The position numbers and the translations under genes are program-made. The notes under the pieces are model-generated. The model searched no databases. It had not been told where the DNA came from and saw only the letters and a list, made by a program, of their open reading frames with translations. A stretch of DNA of 64,000 nt, from assembly GCF_003712195.1 (NCBI RefSeq), contig NZ_RDSD01000003.1, forward strand, positions 186,001 through 250,000, given 5' to 3'. Origin of the DNA: Proteiniphilum sp. X52. GTDB lineage: Bacteria > Bacteroidota > Bacteroidia > Bacteroidales > Dysgonomonadaceae. Shown one piece after another: positions 7,110-14,485 of the stretch (its first letter is position 1; each line of letters begins with the position of its first letter).

Positions 7110-9488
7110 ATGAAAAAGTTATTTTTACTAATATTTATTTTGCGCGGTACTCTTTTCGTGTTTGCGGATGATAATGATCGGGCTAAGGAGATTCATCCCA
7201 ATGATACGCTAAAAGTATACTACCTTAATGAGGTAGTGGTAAGCAGTTCCGTCAAAGAGACCAATGAATTGAGGAATCTGCCTACGGCTGTGTCGGTGGT
7301 GTCTCCCCGGCAATTGCAGGATGCCCGTATTGAGTCGTTGCCCGGGCTGAGTACTTTTATTCCTAACTTTTTTATCCCTTCCTACGGGGCGAAAGTCTCC
7401 ACGCCAATCTATATCCGTGGTGTGGGCGCCCGCCTCGGGGCACAGACGGTAAGCCTCTATGTGGATAATGTGCCCAGCTTCAATCCCTCTGCATTCGATT
7501 TTGAATTTCAGGATATCCAGCGGATCGAGGTGCTTCGGGGGGCACAGGGCACGCTCTACGGAAGAAATGCCATCGGTGGTATTGTGAATATCTACACCCT
7601 TTCGCCACTCACTTTTCAGGGCACAAAGCTGATGGTGAGCGGAGGTAATTATGGGCAGTTCTCGGTAAAAGGGTCGGACTACAGAAAACTTTCCGATCGG
7701 TTCGGCCTTTCCTTGGCGGGCTATTACAAACGAGACGACGGTTATTTCATGAACAGCCACGCCGGAAAGAAAGTCGATGCCTCTGAAAATGCCGGTGGCA
7801 GGTTTAAACTGGAGTGGCAGGCCTCTCCCTCGTTCAAAGCAATGTTTTTCGGCAATTATGATTATCTGGCCGGTGGTGCTTTCCCCTATATGCATAAGGA
7901 TTCCACGGCTGCCAGTTTTAACGAGCCGTCGTCGTACGACCGTCACCTGTTTACCAACGGGCTGTCGCTCAATTTCACCGGAAATGGTTACACCATTCAC
8001 TCCACTACCGGTTTCCAATACCTGAAGGATGATATGAAGATGGACCAGGATTACAGCCCAAAATCCGTGTTTTCTATCCACCAGAAACAGAAACAACGTT
8101 CCGTAAGCCAGGAGTTTACCGTAAAATCTGACAAGCCGGGAAACTACCGTTGGGTGGTGGGCGCCTTCGGTTTTATTGACCATCGGGAGATTGATACGCC
8201 GGTGGCGCTGAAGGAAGATATGATAAAGGTATTGCAGCGTCCTCTGGACATCCTTATGGGGAACCTTGGAGCACCCCTTCGCCTGGTATATGCCCGTGAC
8301 CGGATCGACCTGCCCGGAGTATATGCCAAACCCTCGCGCGGCGCCGCTTTATTCCACCAGTCCACACTCAATAATCTTTTTGGTGTGGAGGGGTTGTCAG
8401 CCACAGCCGGCATCCGGTTCGACTACGAACATACCGGTCTCGATTACTCCACAAAAAGCGACGGGGGAGATGTTAACATGGTGTTTCAAACTCCCAGGCC
8501 TGTCGATCCCATATTTGTGGAGGGAGATACCTTGCTGGAAGGATCTTTTCGAAAAGACTTCTGGAAAATATTGCCTAAGTTCGCGCTGAAATACCAAATG
8601 TCACCTACCTCACAAATCTATCTTTCCGCTTCAAAAGGATACAAAACCGGCGGGTACAATGAACAGGTCTTCTCGGATGTGCTCCAGGGTGCGCTTATGG
8701 AATCATTGATTAGGAACCTTAAACCCTATGTGCCTGGCAACGTTCAACTTCCCGAGATCCCCCCTATGGCGCCCGTAGAAAGCCAACTCTCGTACGATCC
8801 CGAAACCAGTTGGACTTACGAGTTGGGAGGTCGGTATGAGATGCTGGATAGGAAACTTTCCCTTACCTACGCTCTCTTTTATACCCATGTGGATAATTTG
8901 CAGATCACCCAATTGGCGAAACAGGGTACGTCGGGACGTACTATCGCCAATGCCGGGAAATCGGAAAGTAAAGGCTTTGAGTTAAGCCTGAAGTATGTGC
9001 CGGTGGCCAATCTGTCGCTTTTTGCAGAATATGGATTTGCCGATGCCCGTTTTGTGAAGTATAAGATTGGGGAGGAAGGGCCTGGTCAGGCAGACTATTC
9101 GGGAAAACATGTGCCTTTCGCCCCACGGCATACATTGGGCTTAGGGGCCAGTTATGTACATCACCTTCCCTACGGCTCATTTGTCGACCGGGTGGTCGGA
9201 AATATGCAATACAAGGGTGTCGGGAAGATCTACTGGACGGAATCGAATCAAAATGATGGCGGAACGGAAGACCTTTATCAACCCTTTTATGGGATAACCA
9301 ATGCGAGTGTCGCGGTGGAGAAAGGTGCCTTTGGATTGGAATGCTGGGTGGAGAATCTCTTTAACACGAAGTATGACTCATTTTTGTTCGAAGCGAAAGA
9401 TATGACAACCGCGCAGGTAAATGTATTTGTGCAGCGTGGATATCCCACCCGTTTCGGCGCTACGCTTCGCTACACCTTTGACAGGTAA
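7110..9488 (+). CDS. TonB-dependent outer-membrane receptor, substrate unknown
   Basis: A 792-residue receptor with signal peptide about 1-19, a TonB-box-like VYYLNEVVVSS at about 36-46, and a plug domain from about 50 to 160 (RIEVLRGAQGTLYGRNAIGGIVNI is the classic plug end). A 22-strand-type barrel follows, ending in an aromatic residue two from the C-terminus (RYTFDR). It lacks the N-terminal carboxypeptidase-like domain of SusC proteins, and no SusD gene follows, so it belongs to the siderophore/cobalamin/other small-ligand receptor class. Nothing in the neighbourhood identifies the ligand. The leader has competing hairpins and a repeat shared with another TonB gene. Confidence 0.85.
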   Translation: MKKLFLLIFILRGTLFVFADDNDRAKEIHPNDTLKVYYLNEVVVSSSVKETNELRNLPTAVSVVSPRQLQDARIESLPGLSTFIPNFFIPSYGAKVSTPIYIRGVGARLGAQTVSLYVDNVPSFNPSAFDFEFQDIQRIEVLRGAQGTLYGRNAIGGIVNIYTLSPLTFQGTKLMVSGGNYGQFSVKGSDYRKLSDRFGLSLAGYYKRDDGYFMNSHAGKKVDASENAGGRFKLEWQASPSFKAMFFGNYDYLAGGAFPYMHKDSTAASFNEPSSYDRHLFTNGLSLNFTGNGYTIHSTTGFQYLKDDMKMDQDYSPKSVFSIHQKQKQRSVSQEFTVKSDKPGNYRWVVGAFGFIDHREIDTPVALKEDMIKVLQRPLDILMGNLGAPLRLVYARDRIDLPGVYAKPSRGAALFHQSTLNNLFGVEGLSATAGIRFDYEHTGLDYSTKSDGGDVNMVFQTPRPVDPIFVEGDTLLEGSFRKDFWKILPKFALKYQMSPTSQIYLSASKGYKTGGYNEQVFSDVLQGALMESLIRNLKPYVPGNVQLPEIPPMAPVESQLSYDPETSWTYELGGRYEMLDRKLSLTYALFYTHVDNLQITQLAKQGTSGRTIANAGKSESKGFELSLKYVPVANLSLFAEYGFADARFVKYKIGEEGPGQADYSGKHVPFAPRHTLGLGASYVHHLPYGSFVDRVVGNMQYKGVGKIYWTESNQNDGGTEDLYQPFYGITNASVAVEKGAFGLECWVENLFNTKYDSFLFEAKDMTTAQVNVFVQRGYPTRFGATLRYTFDR

Positions 9489-9528
9489 TTTCCATCGATC
9501 CTTCCCAACTTGTCCTATGCTTCTCCGT

Positions 9529-10206
9529 TCATCCGAATAGCCAGATCAGCAGCACAACGATGACCAGTGAGGGAAGCATGTTCATGATGCGTAGCTTTTT
9601 GATACCCAGTATGTTGATCCCTAATCCAATCAATAATATGCCGCCGGTGGAGGTAAGGCCCAGGATGATGTCGTCGGTGAAGAGGGTGGCGGCATATTTG
9701 GCCAATAAAGTGAGAGAGGCCTGGAAGATGAAAAGCGGAATGGCGGATATGACTACACCCACCCCAAACGCGGAGGCCAGCAGTATGGCAGAGAAAAAGT
9801 CCATCAGCGACTTGGTGAAAAGCAGGTCCGGTGAACCGCCTGTCCCTTCCTGAATGGTGCCGATGATGGTGAGGGACCCCACGCAAAAAAGAAGGAATGC
9901 GGTAACCAACCCCTCCGAAAATTTTTCACTGCCGATGCGGAAACGGTGCTTCAGCCACCCGCTCATCTGCTCGGTCCCTTTTTCAAGATCGCCCCATTCC
10001 CCCAACAGGGAGCCGATGGCAAGGCTGCTGACCACCATCAATATCTTCTCCATCTCGATGGCCATGGATGCGCCAATGGCCAAAGTGAACAAGCCGATTG
10101 CCTGGAAATAGATGGTGGTGACACGTTCCGGCATTCGTTTTTTGAGGAGCAGGCCGATGATGCCTCCGCCCGCTACCGCCACTGTATTTGCAAGGGTTCC
10201 AATCAT
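9529..10206 (-). CDS. DUF554 family membrane protein
   Basis: A 225-residue inner-membrane protein with about six or seven hydrophobic segments. It begins MIGTLANTVAVAGGGIIGLLLKK, the characteristic opening of the DUF554 (YdfK/YqgA-type) family. The function of the family is unknown; a transporter or channel-like role is sometimes guessed. It stands alone, convergent with the TonB receptor (40 bases apart) and divergent from the DUF4494 gene. A TACTTTTG -7 box lies 19 bases upstream of its ATG. Confidence 0.88.
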   Translation of the reverse strand: MIGTLANTVAVAGGGIIGLLLKKRMPERVTTIYFQAIGLFTLAIGASMAIEMEKILMVVSSLAIGSLLGEWGDLEKGTEQMSGWLKHRFRIGSEKFSEGLVTAFLLFCVGSLTIIGTIQEGTGGSPDLLFTKSLMDFFSAILLASAFGVGVVISAIPLFIFQASLTLLAKYAATLFTDDIILGLTSTGGILLIGLGINILGIKKLRIMNMLPSLVIVVLLIWLFG

Positions 10207-10224
10207 TTTTTAACCGATAATCTG

Positions 10225-10232
10225 CAAAAGTA
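10225..10232 (-). promoter_or_regulatory. -7 box of the DUF554 promoter
   Basis: Minus-strand TACTTTTG matches TAnnTTTG exactly. No clear TTTG stands 19-21 bases upstream, so the -33 element is weak or degenerate. Confidence 0.45.
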
Positions 10233-10265
10233 TCATTTTTTTTGAGATAATTAGCACCCATGAGG

Positions 10266-10297
10266 GTTGAAATCAATGGTGGAAAATCATAACTTTG
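10266..10297 (+). promoter_or_regulatory. Promoter of the DUF4494-yggS operon
   Basis: GTTG at 10266-10269 (-33 type) and TAACTTTG at 10290-10297 (-7 type, exact TAnnTTTG) are separated by 20 bases, the expected Bacteroidota spacing. Confidence 0.6.
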
Positions 10298-10338
10298 CAC
10301 TGCGTTGCGAAAGGATGCAACCGGCAAATAAAAAATAT

Positions 10339-10788
10339 ATGTACAATTGGTTTGAGTGCAAGATAAGATATGACAAGATGCTGGAGACCGGCATGCAGAA
10401 AACAGTCACTGAACCCTATCTGGTAGACGCGTTGTCGTTCACCGAGGCGGAAGCGAGGATTATTGAAGAGATCAAACCTTTTATATCGGGTGAATTTTCG
10501 GTGTCCGATATTAAACGGGTGAAATATGCCGAATCGTTCTTCAATGAAACGGGCGACCGTTACTATAAGGCGAAGCTCTATTTCATTACCCTCGATGAAA
10601 AGAGCGGTTCGGAAAAGAAAACGGCGGTCAACATGCTGGTGCAGGCTTCCATGCTGAAAGAAGCCGTGGAGATTGTGGAGGCGGAAATGAAAAAGACCAT
10701 GATCGATTATGCCATCGCTTCGGTAACCGAGACAGCCATCATGGATGTCTTCCCTTATGGCGAAGAGAAAAATCAAAATCAAGAGTAG
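10339..10788 (+). CDS. DUF4494 family protein
   Basis: A small soluble protein of 149 residues, starting at the ATG that gives MYNWFECKIRYDK, the usual start of this Bacteroidota family; the frame is open 24 codons further upstream but overlaps the promoter. It has the typical core (VTEPYLVDALSFTEAEARI, then KRVKYAESFF and YYKAKLYFITLDEK). The function is unknown. Its TAG stop overlaps the GTG start of yggS by one base, so the two are co-translated; this pairing is common in the phylum and suggests a housekeeping rather than accessory role. Confidence 0.88.
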   Translation: MYNWFECKIRYDKMLETGMQKTVTEPYLVDALSFTEAEARIIEEIKPFISGEFSVSDIKRVKYAESFFNETGDRYYKAKLYFITLDEKSGSEKKTAVNMLVQASMLKEAVEIVEAEMKKTMIDYAIASVTETAIMDVFPYGEEKNQNQE

Positions 10789-11450
10789 TGTCTATACGAT
10801 CCCATATCGACGGTTTGCGGGAAACCGTTCCGCCGGGCGTGACGCTGGTCGCGGTTTCCAAATTCCATCCCGCGGAGACGGTCAGGGAAGCCTATGATGC
10901 CGGGCTTCGGGTCTTTGGAGAGAGCAGGGTGCAGGAGTTGGTGGCCAAGAAAGAACTACTCCCCGGAGATATAGAGTGGCATTTTATCGGCAATCTGCAA
11001 CGCAACAAAGTGAAGCAGATAGCTCCTTTTATCTCCCTCATCCATAGCCTCGACAATGAGCGGTTGATGCTCGAGATCGAAAAGCAGGGGGCTGCCAATG
11101 ACAGGGTTATTCACTGTCTGCTGCAGATCCATATTGCCGAGGAGGAAACCAAATCGGGGTTCTCACGCGACAAATGCCGCCAATTCCTTGAAGAGGGTAG
11201 ATGGAAAGCATGTCCGCATGTACGGATAGCAGGAGTAATGGGCATGGCTACCTTTACCGATGACCGAAATCAGGTACGCGAAGAGTTCCGCCAATTGAAA
11301 TCGTTGTTCGACGAATTGAAAACCGGTTATTTCCCGGATGATCCCGCATTCAAGGAAATCTCCATGGGAATGACGGGCGATTATCAGGTCGCGATCGAGG
11401 AAGGAAGTACCATGGTACGGATTGGTACACTGATCTTTGGGAGCCGTTGA
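10788..11450 (+). CDS. yggS: YggS family pyridoxal-phosphate homeostasis protein
   Basis: A PLP-binding TIM-barrel protein that buffers free pyridoxal 5'-phosphate in the cytoplasm. The PLP lysine is in VAVSKFHP near the N-terminus, followed by FGESRVQE and WHFIGNLQRNKVK. The C-terminal phosphate-binding part reads SMGMTGDYQVAIEEGSTMVRIGTLIFGSR. All are hallmark motifs. Length (220 residues) is standard. It starts with GTG at 10788, overlapping the stop of DUF4494 by one base. Confidence 0.94.
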   Translation: MSIRSHIDGLRETVPPGVTLVAVSKFHPAETVREAYDAGLRVFGESRVQELVAKKELLPGDIEWHFIGNLQRNKVKQIAPFISLIHSLDNERLMLEIEKQGAANDRVIHCLLQIHIAEEETKSGFSRDKCRQFLEEGRWKACPHVRIAGVMGMATFTDDRNQVREEFRQLKSLFDELKTGYFPDDPAFKEISMGMTGDYQVAIEEGSTMVRIGTLIFGSR

Positions 11451-11493
11451 GGCCGCACTTCGGGTTAATCCCCTTTTATTTCCGATATAAGGT

Positions 11494-11524
11494 ATTGATC
11501 TTATCGATAAAATGCCTATTTTTG
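11494..11524 (+). promoter_or_regulatory. Promoter of the dihydroorotate-dehydrogenase-like/oxyR operon
   Basis: ATTG at 11494-11497 and TATTTTTG at 11517-11524 are 19 bases apart, a good fit to the -33/-7 pattern. The ATG used for the gene (11560) lies downstream; the earlier in-frame ATG at 11512 is inside the promoter and is rejected. Confidence 0.6.
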
Positions 11525-11559
11525 TTGAGTATAAATTTTTTGAAAAACATCGTGATTTC

Positions 11560-12534
11560 ATGGTCAATTTAGAAACAACCTTCGCAGGGTTACGGTTAAA
11601 GAATCCGTTAGTAGCGGCGAGTAGCGGTCTTACTAATTCAGTAAAGAAAATGAAAGAGCTGGAAAATGCCGGTATAGGGGCAATTGTGTTGAAATCGCTG
11701 TTCGAGGAGCAGATCGAGAATCATTCCGAAAAACTTTCCCGGATCGCCGATTACCCTGAAGCGGCCGATTATATCAACACATATATCGAGATGAATCACA
11801 TGGAGAAGTATCTCGATCTGATCCGTTCAGCCAAAAAAGAGTGTGACATTCCTATCGTGGCCAGCATCAACTGCTATAAATTAAGCCGTTGGGTTGAATT
11901 TGCCAAGACCATCCAGGATGCCGGAGCCGATGCCATAGAACTGAACCTGTTTGTATTGAACGCGGGCGAATTGGGAGATACCTATCTGGAGGACTCTTAT
12001 GTGAATATTGTGAGGGAATTGAGGAAGATTATCCGTATCCCTGTGGTGATAAAGATGGCCAAGAATATCAGCAACCTGCCGGGGCTCGTAGGAAAACTCA
12101 AAGCATTGGGTGCGGGCGGAGTAGTGCTCTTTAACCGTTTTTATCAACTCGATATCGATATCAAAAATCTGGAAATCACCCCCGGTCCGGTATTCAGTAA
12201 TCCTTCCGACTTCAGTGAAACCCTTCGATGGACGGCCATCGTTTCGGGGCGCGTGCCCGATTTCGACATTGCCTGCTCCTATGGAGTGCATTCCTGGGAA
12301 GACGCTGTCAAGGGGATTCTGGCCGGGGCGGGGGCTATTCAACTTTGCAGCCTGCTTTACGAGCAAGGACCCGACGTGATAGAAGATACTCTCATGTGCA
12401 TGGAGGAATGGATGCTCCAAAACAACTATGCCCGGATTGATGATTTCAAGGGCAAGTTGAACTATGCCAACATCAAGGATTCCGCCCTCTACGAACGGGT
12501 GCAGTTCATGAAATATTTCTCCAGTTACAAGTAA
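11560..12534 (+). CDS. Dihydroorotate dehydrogenase-like flavoprotein
   Basis: A 324-residue TIM-barrel protein of the class 1 dihydroorotate dehydrogenase family (FMN-binding). It has TTFAGLRLKNPLVAASSGLT at the start, NCYKLSRW, a central VVIKMAKNISN and the C-terminal phosphate-binding GVHSWEDAVKGILAGAGAIQL. True PyrD enzymes have an N-[IV]-S-C-P-N catalytic motif after the ELN strand. Here that place reads ELNLFVLNAGEL, so the catalytic Cys/Ser is missing and pyrimidine synthesis is unlikely to be its job. The natural substrate is unknown. OxyR follows 9 bases downstream, so the two are probably co-transcribed, hinting at a redox role. Confidence 0.8.
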   Translation: MVNLETTFAGLRLKNPLVAASSGLTNSVKKMKELENAGIGAIVLKSLFEEQIENHSEKLSRIADYPEAADYINTYIEMNHMEKYLDLIRSAKKECDIPIVASINCYKLSRWVEFAKTIQDAGADAIELNLFVLNAGELGDTYLEDSYVNIVRELRKIIRIPVVIKMAKNISNLPGLVGKLKALGAGGVVLFNRFYQLDIDIKNLEITPGPVFSNPSDFSETLRWTAIVSGRVPDFDIACSYGVHSWEDAVKGILAGAGAIQLCSLLYEQGPDVIEDTLMCMEEWMLQNNYARIDDFKGKLNYANIKDSALYERVQFMKYFSSYK

Positions 12535-12543
12535 GATAATAAG

Positions 12544-13488
12544 ATGAACATCCAGCAGTTAGAATACATCATCGCGGTAGATAATTACCGCCATTTTTCC
12601 AAAGCCGCCGAGGCTTCATTTGTGACTCAGCCTACGTTGAGCATGATGATCCAGAAACTGGAGGAAGAACTGGGCGTGAAAATCTTCGACCGCTCCCAAT
12701 TGCCGGTGCAGCCTACCGATATCGGCGAGCGGATCATCAACCAGGCGCGTGTTGCGGTGGCGCAGGTAAGTCAGATCAAGGAGATTATCCAGGAGGAGAG
12801 AGGTATTGTGAAAGGTGTCTTCCGTTTGGGTATTATTCCCACTGTGTCACCTTATCTTTTGCCGAAACTGATGCAAGTCCATCGTGAGAACAAGTATGAT
12901 GTCCGCATCGTTATCTCTGAATTGACCACGGATCAGATACTGAAAGGACTTTCCAATGATTCATTGGATGGAGGTATTCTGGCTACACCCCTGAAAGAAC
13001 CTTCCATCAAGGAATATCCGATCTATTACGAGCGGTTTTTCGCTTATGTTTCCCCGTTGGAGAAGGCGCTATTTGCCAAAACCACACTTGACGAAAGTGA
13101 TTTGAGTGCCGCCAGATTGTGGTTACTGGATGAAGTGCACTGCTTTAGGACGCAGATATTGCACTTGTGTAATTTGAAGAAAAAGCGAGGAAATAACAAT
13201 TCTGTTTTTTCCTATGAAGCCGGAAGTATCGATACCCTTATCAATATCGTGGACCAGAACGAAGGGCTTACCGTGATCCCTGAGATGGCACTTGCCAATA
13301 TGGGCGAGAAACAAAAAAAGAATGTTCGTCCTTTCAAAAACACCACGCCGGTACGTGAAATCAGCCTGGTCACCCGACCGGAATTTTTGCGGGAACGTAT
13401 GATCGGTATTATTATCGACGAGGTGAGATCGGCGGTCCCCAAATCGTTCCAGGATACCGCAATGAAGAAATACGTCGTGCCCTTGTAA
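12544..13488 (+). CDS. oxyR: OxyR, hydrogen-peroxide-sensing LysR regulator
   Basis: A LysR-type regulator of 314 residues: winged helix-turn-helix at about 1-60 (MNIQQLEYIIAVDNYRHFSK) and a substrate-binding-like sensor domain from about 90. The sensor carries two cysteines eight residues apart, Cys200 and Cys209, in DEVHCFRTQILHLCN. This matches the peroxide-reactive pair of E. coli OxyR (Cys199/Cys208) and separates it from other LysR proteins. It is expected to activate peroxide-defence and metal-homeostasis genes when oxidised. It lies 9 bases after the flavoprotein gene and just upstream of a metal-linked region. Confidence 0.93.
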   Translation: MNIQQLEYIIAVDNYRHFSKAAEASFVTQPTLSMMIQKLEEELGVKIFDRSQLPVQPTDIGERIINQARVAVAQVSQIKEIIQEERGIVKGVFRLGIIPTVSPYLLPKLMQVHRENKYDVRIVISELTTDQILKGLSNDSLDGGILATPLKEPSIKEYPIYYERFFAYVSPLEKALFAKTTLDESDLSAARLWLLDEVHCFRTQILHLCNLKKKRGNNNSVFSYEAGSIDTLINIVDQNEGLTVIPEMALANMGEKQKKNVRPFKNTTPVREISLVTRPEFLRERMIGIIIDEVRSAVPKSFQDTAMKKYVVPL

Positions 13489-13541
13489 TGCCCGCTCCGC
13501 GAGAAGGATGCGAAAAAAAATGTTCTTCTCTGACGGAAAAA

Positions 13542-13572
13542 TTTGTTAGATGAGTCTAAATTTGTACTTTTG
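13542..13572 (+). promoter_or_regulatory. Promoter with internal palindrome, before the His-rich membrane protein
   Basis: TTTG (13542-13545) and TACTTTTG (13565-13572), 19 bases apart, form one of the best promoters in the window. Between them sits TTAGATGAGTCTAA (13546-13559), a palindrome with 5-bp arms and a 4-base centre. Its TTAG...CTAA outline resembles DtxR/MntR-type metal-repressor boxes. A bound repressor would block the promoter. Confidence 0.6.
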
Positions 13573-13595
13573 TAATTCGTGAGCGGTGAAGCAAG

Positions 13596-13982
13596 ATGAA
13601 ATTGGCATTCAGAAACAGCATAGCAAAACAGATCGCCCGGTTGTTAATCGCGGTGCTCGGTCTGTTTATCCTGAACAATGCCGTTTTTTTGCATGCCCAC
13701 CGCTTGTCCGATGGACAAGTCATCCTGCATGCCCACCCCTATAAAAAGAGCCAGGATCCTGCCCCTGTTAAAACACACCATCATACGGCAGCGGAACTGT
13801 TTGTTTTGGCTCAACTTCAGTTTCTGTTCTTTGTTTTAGTCACGCTGACCGCCACTCTCCTCAGAATGGGCTGCAAAAGGGTTTTCTCTTATCTCTACCC
13901 TTCACTACATCTTAAATGCTTTGAAAAATCAAGAGGCCGCTCTCCTCCCTCTCAACCCGGGATGGATCTGCAGATTTTGTGA
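13596..13982 (+). CDS. Small His-rich membrane protein, probably metal-linked
   Basis: 128 residues with two hydrophobic segments (about 12-30 and 65-90). Between them is a His-rich loop containing FLHAHRLSDGQVILHAHPYKK and KTHHHTAAEL. Small proteins with this HAHP/HHH pattern are seen near metal-uptake TonB receptors in Bacteroidota; that is recalled association, not proof. It has its own strong promoter with a metal-box-like palindrome and precedes a TonB receptor that has a Fur-box-like element. A role in transition-metal binding or delivery is plausible. The C-terminal 30 residues are polar and unremarkable. I do not know a named family. Confidence 0.65.
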   Translation: MKLAFRNSIAKQIARLLIAVLGLFILNNAVFLHAHRLSDGQVILHAHPYKKSQDPAPVKTHHHTAAELFVLAQLQFLFFVLVTLTATLLRMGCKRVFSYLYPSLHLKCFEKSRGRSPPSQPGMDLQIL

Positions 13983-14289
13983 ATTTTCTTTCTCTGGCCG
14001 GAAACGGTCGTGGGCCGTGTCGGCTCGTGTTGATTTTCGGTTATCAATCAGCATGGTCCATTCAAATTAAACTATTTCTTCAGGCTTTTTTTAAATTATT
14101 CTGCTTTTTCCATTGGGACTATTTGAGTCGCTTGCTTCTCAAATATGGGTTCTCTCTATGGCATAACGCGGACATGTTTATAATTTATTCAAGTTTCGCA
14201 TGTAAGTTTGAAATGTATGCATCTAAAGGTCTCCGCTTTGGTTGCAGTCATGCCACTGGCGAAAGTTGAGTAATTTATTTCTAAACGTT

Positions 14290-14367
14290 GCGGTCAAAAC
14301 CGCCGGCTTTAGCCGCTTATTCTTTGGCCAGCTTTGGCCGAAGTATAACCCGCCTGCTTTAGCGGGT
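14290..14367 (+). repeat. Array of four consecutive hairpins
   Basis: Within 78 bases: GCGGT-CAAA-ACCGC (14290-14303), CGGC-TTTA-GCCG (14304-14315), TTTGGCCA-GCTT-TGGCCGAA (14323-14342, one G-T pair) and ACCCGC-8 bases-GCGGGT (14348-14367). The loops share CTTT or TTTA. The last one resembles a terminator stem but is followed by GTTGAGTTTAAA rather than a T-run. The rest of the gap 13983-14390 shows nothing convincing; a 96-codon frame there has no protein-like features. Confidence 0.5.
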
Positions 14368-14390
14368 GTTGAGTTTAAAAAAATAATCAT

Positions 14391-14434
14391 ATGAAACGAG
14401 CATGATAATCATTATCACACAAGATCATGACTAA
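14391..14434 (+). promoter_or_regulatory. Fur-box-like repeat with mini-ORFs, copy A1
   Basis: A 44-base block identical to 17417-17460. It contains ATGATAATCATTATC (14402-14416), which matches the last 15 of 19 bases of the classical Fur box. The block begins exactly at an ATG and ends at a TAA, reading as two ATGA-overlapping mini-ORFs (MKRA and MIIIITQDHD). It lies 45 bases before the TonB receptor start. It could be an iron-repressor site, a translated leader, or both. Confidence 0.55.
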
Positions 14435-14443
14435 AAAAGCGAG

Positions 14444-14485
14444 TTCCATATACCGAAATAAAAAAATAAAATAATCATATGAAAA
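14444..14485 (+). repeat. Start-region repeat, copy C2
   Basis: TTCCATATACCGAAA followed by an A-rich stretch and AATAATCATATGAAAAAA, nearly identical to 47794-47836. It forms the translation start of the TonB receptor at 14479. Confidence 0.6.

Noticed and set aside
7209-8183. 324-codon minus-strand frame
   Set aside because: It lies wholly within the TonB receptor gene, has no family features and mirrors the codon pattern of the real gene.
13979-14269. 96-codon frame between the His-rich protein and the TonB receptor
   Set aside because: Aromatic-rich, no recognisable domain, no start signal, and the region is followed by structured non-coding DNA.
14391-14434. Truncated copy of a larger coding gene
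   Set aside because: The two copies agree only within the 44 bases and a few flanking ones; no longer coding similarity is visible, so a regulatory or leader role is preferred.
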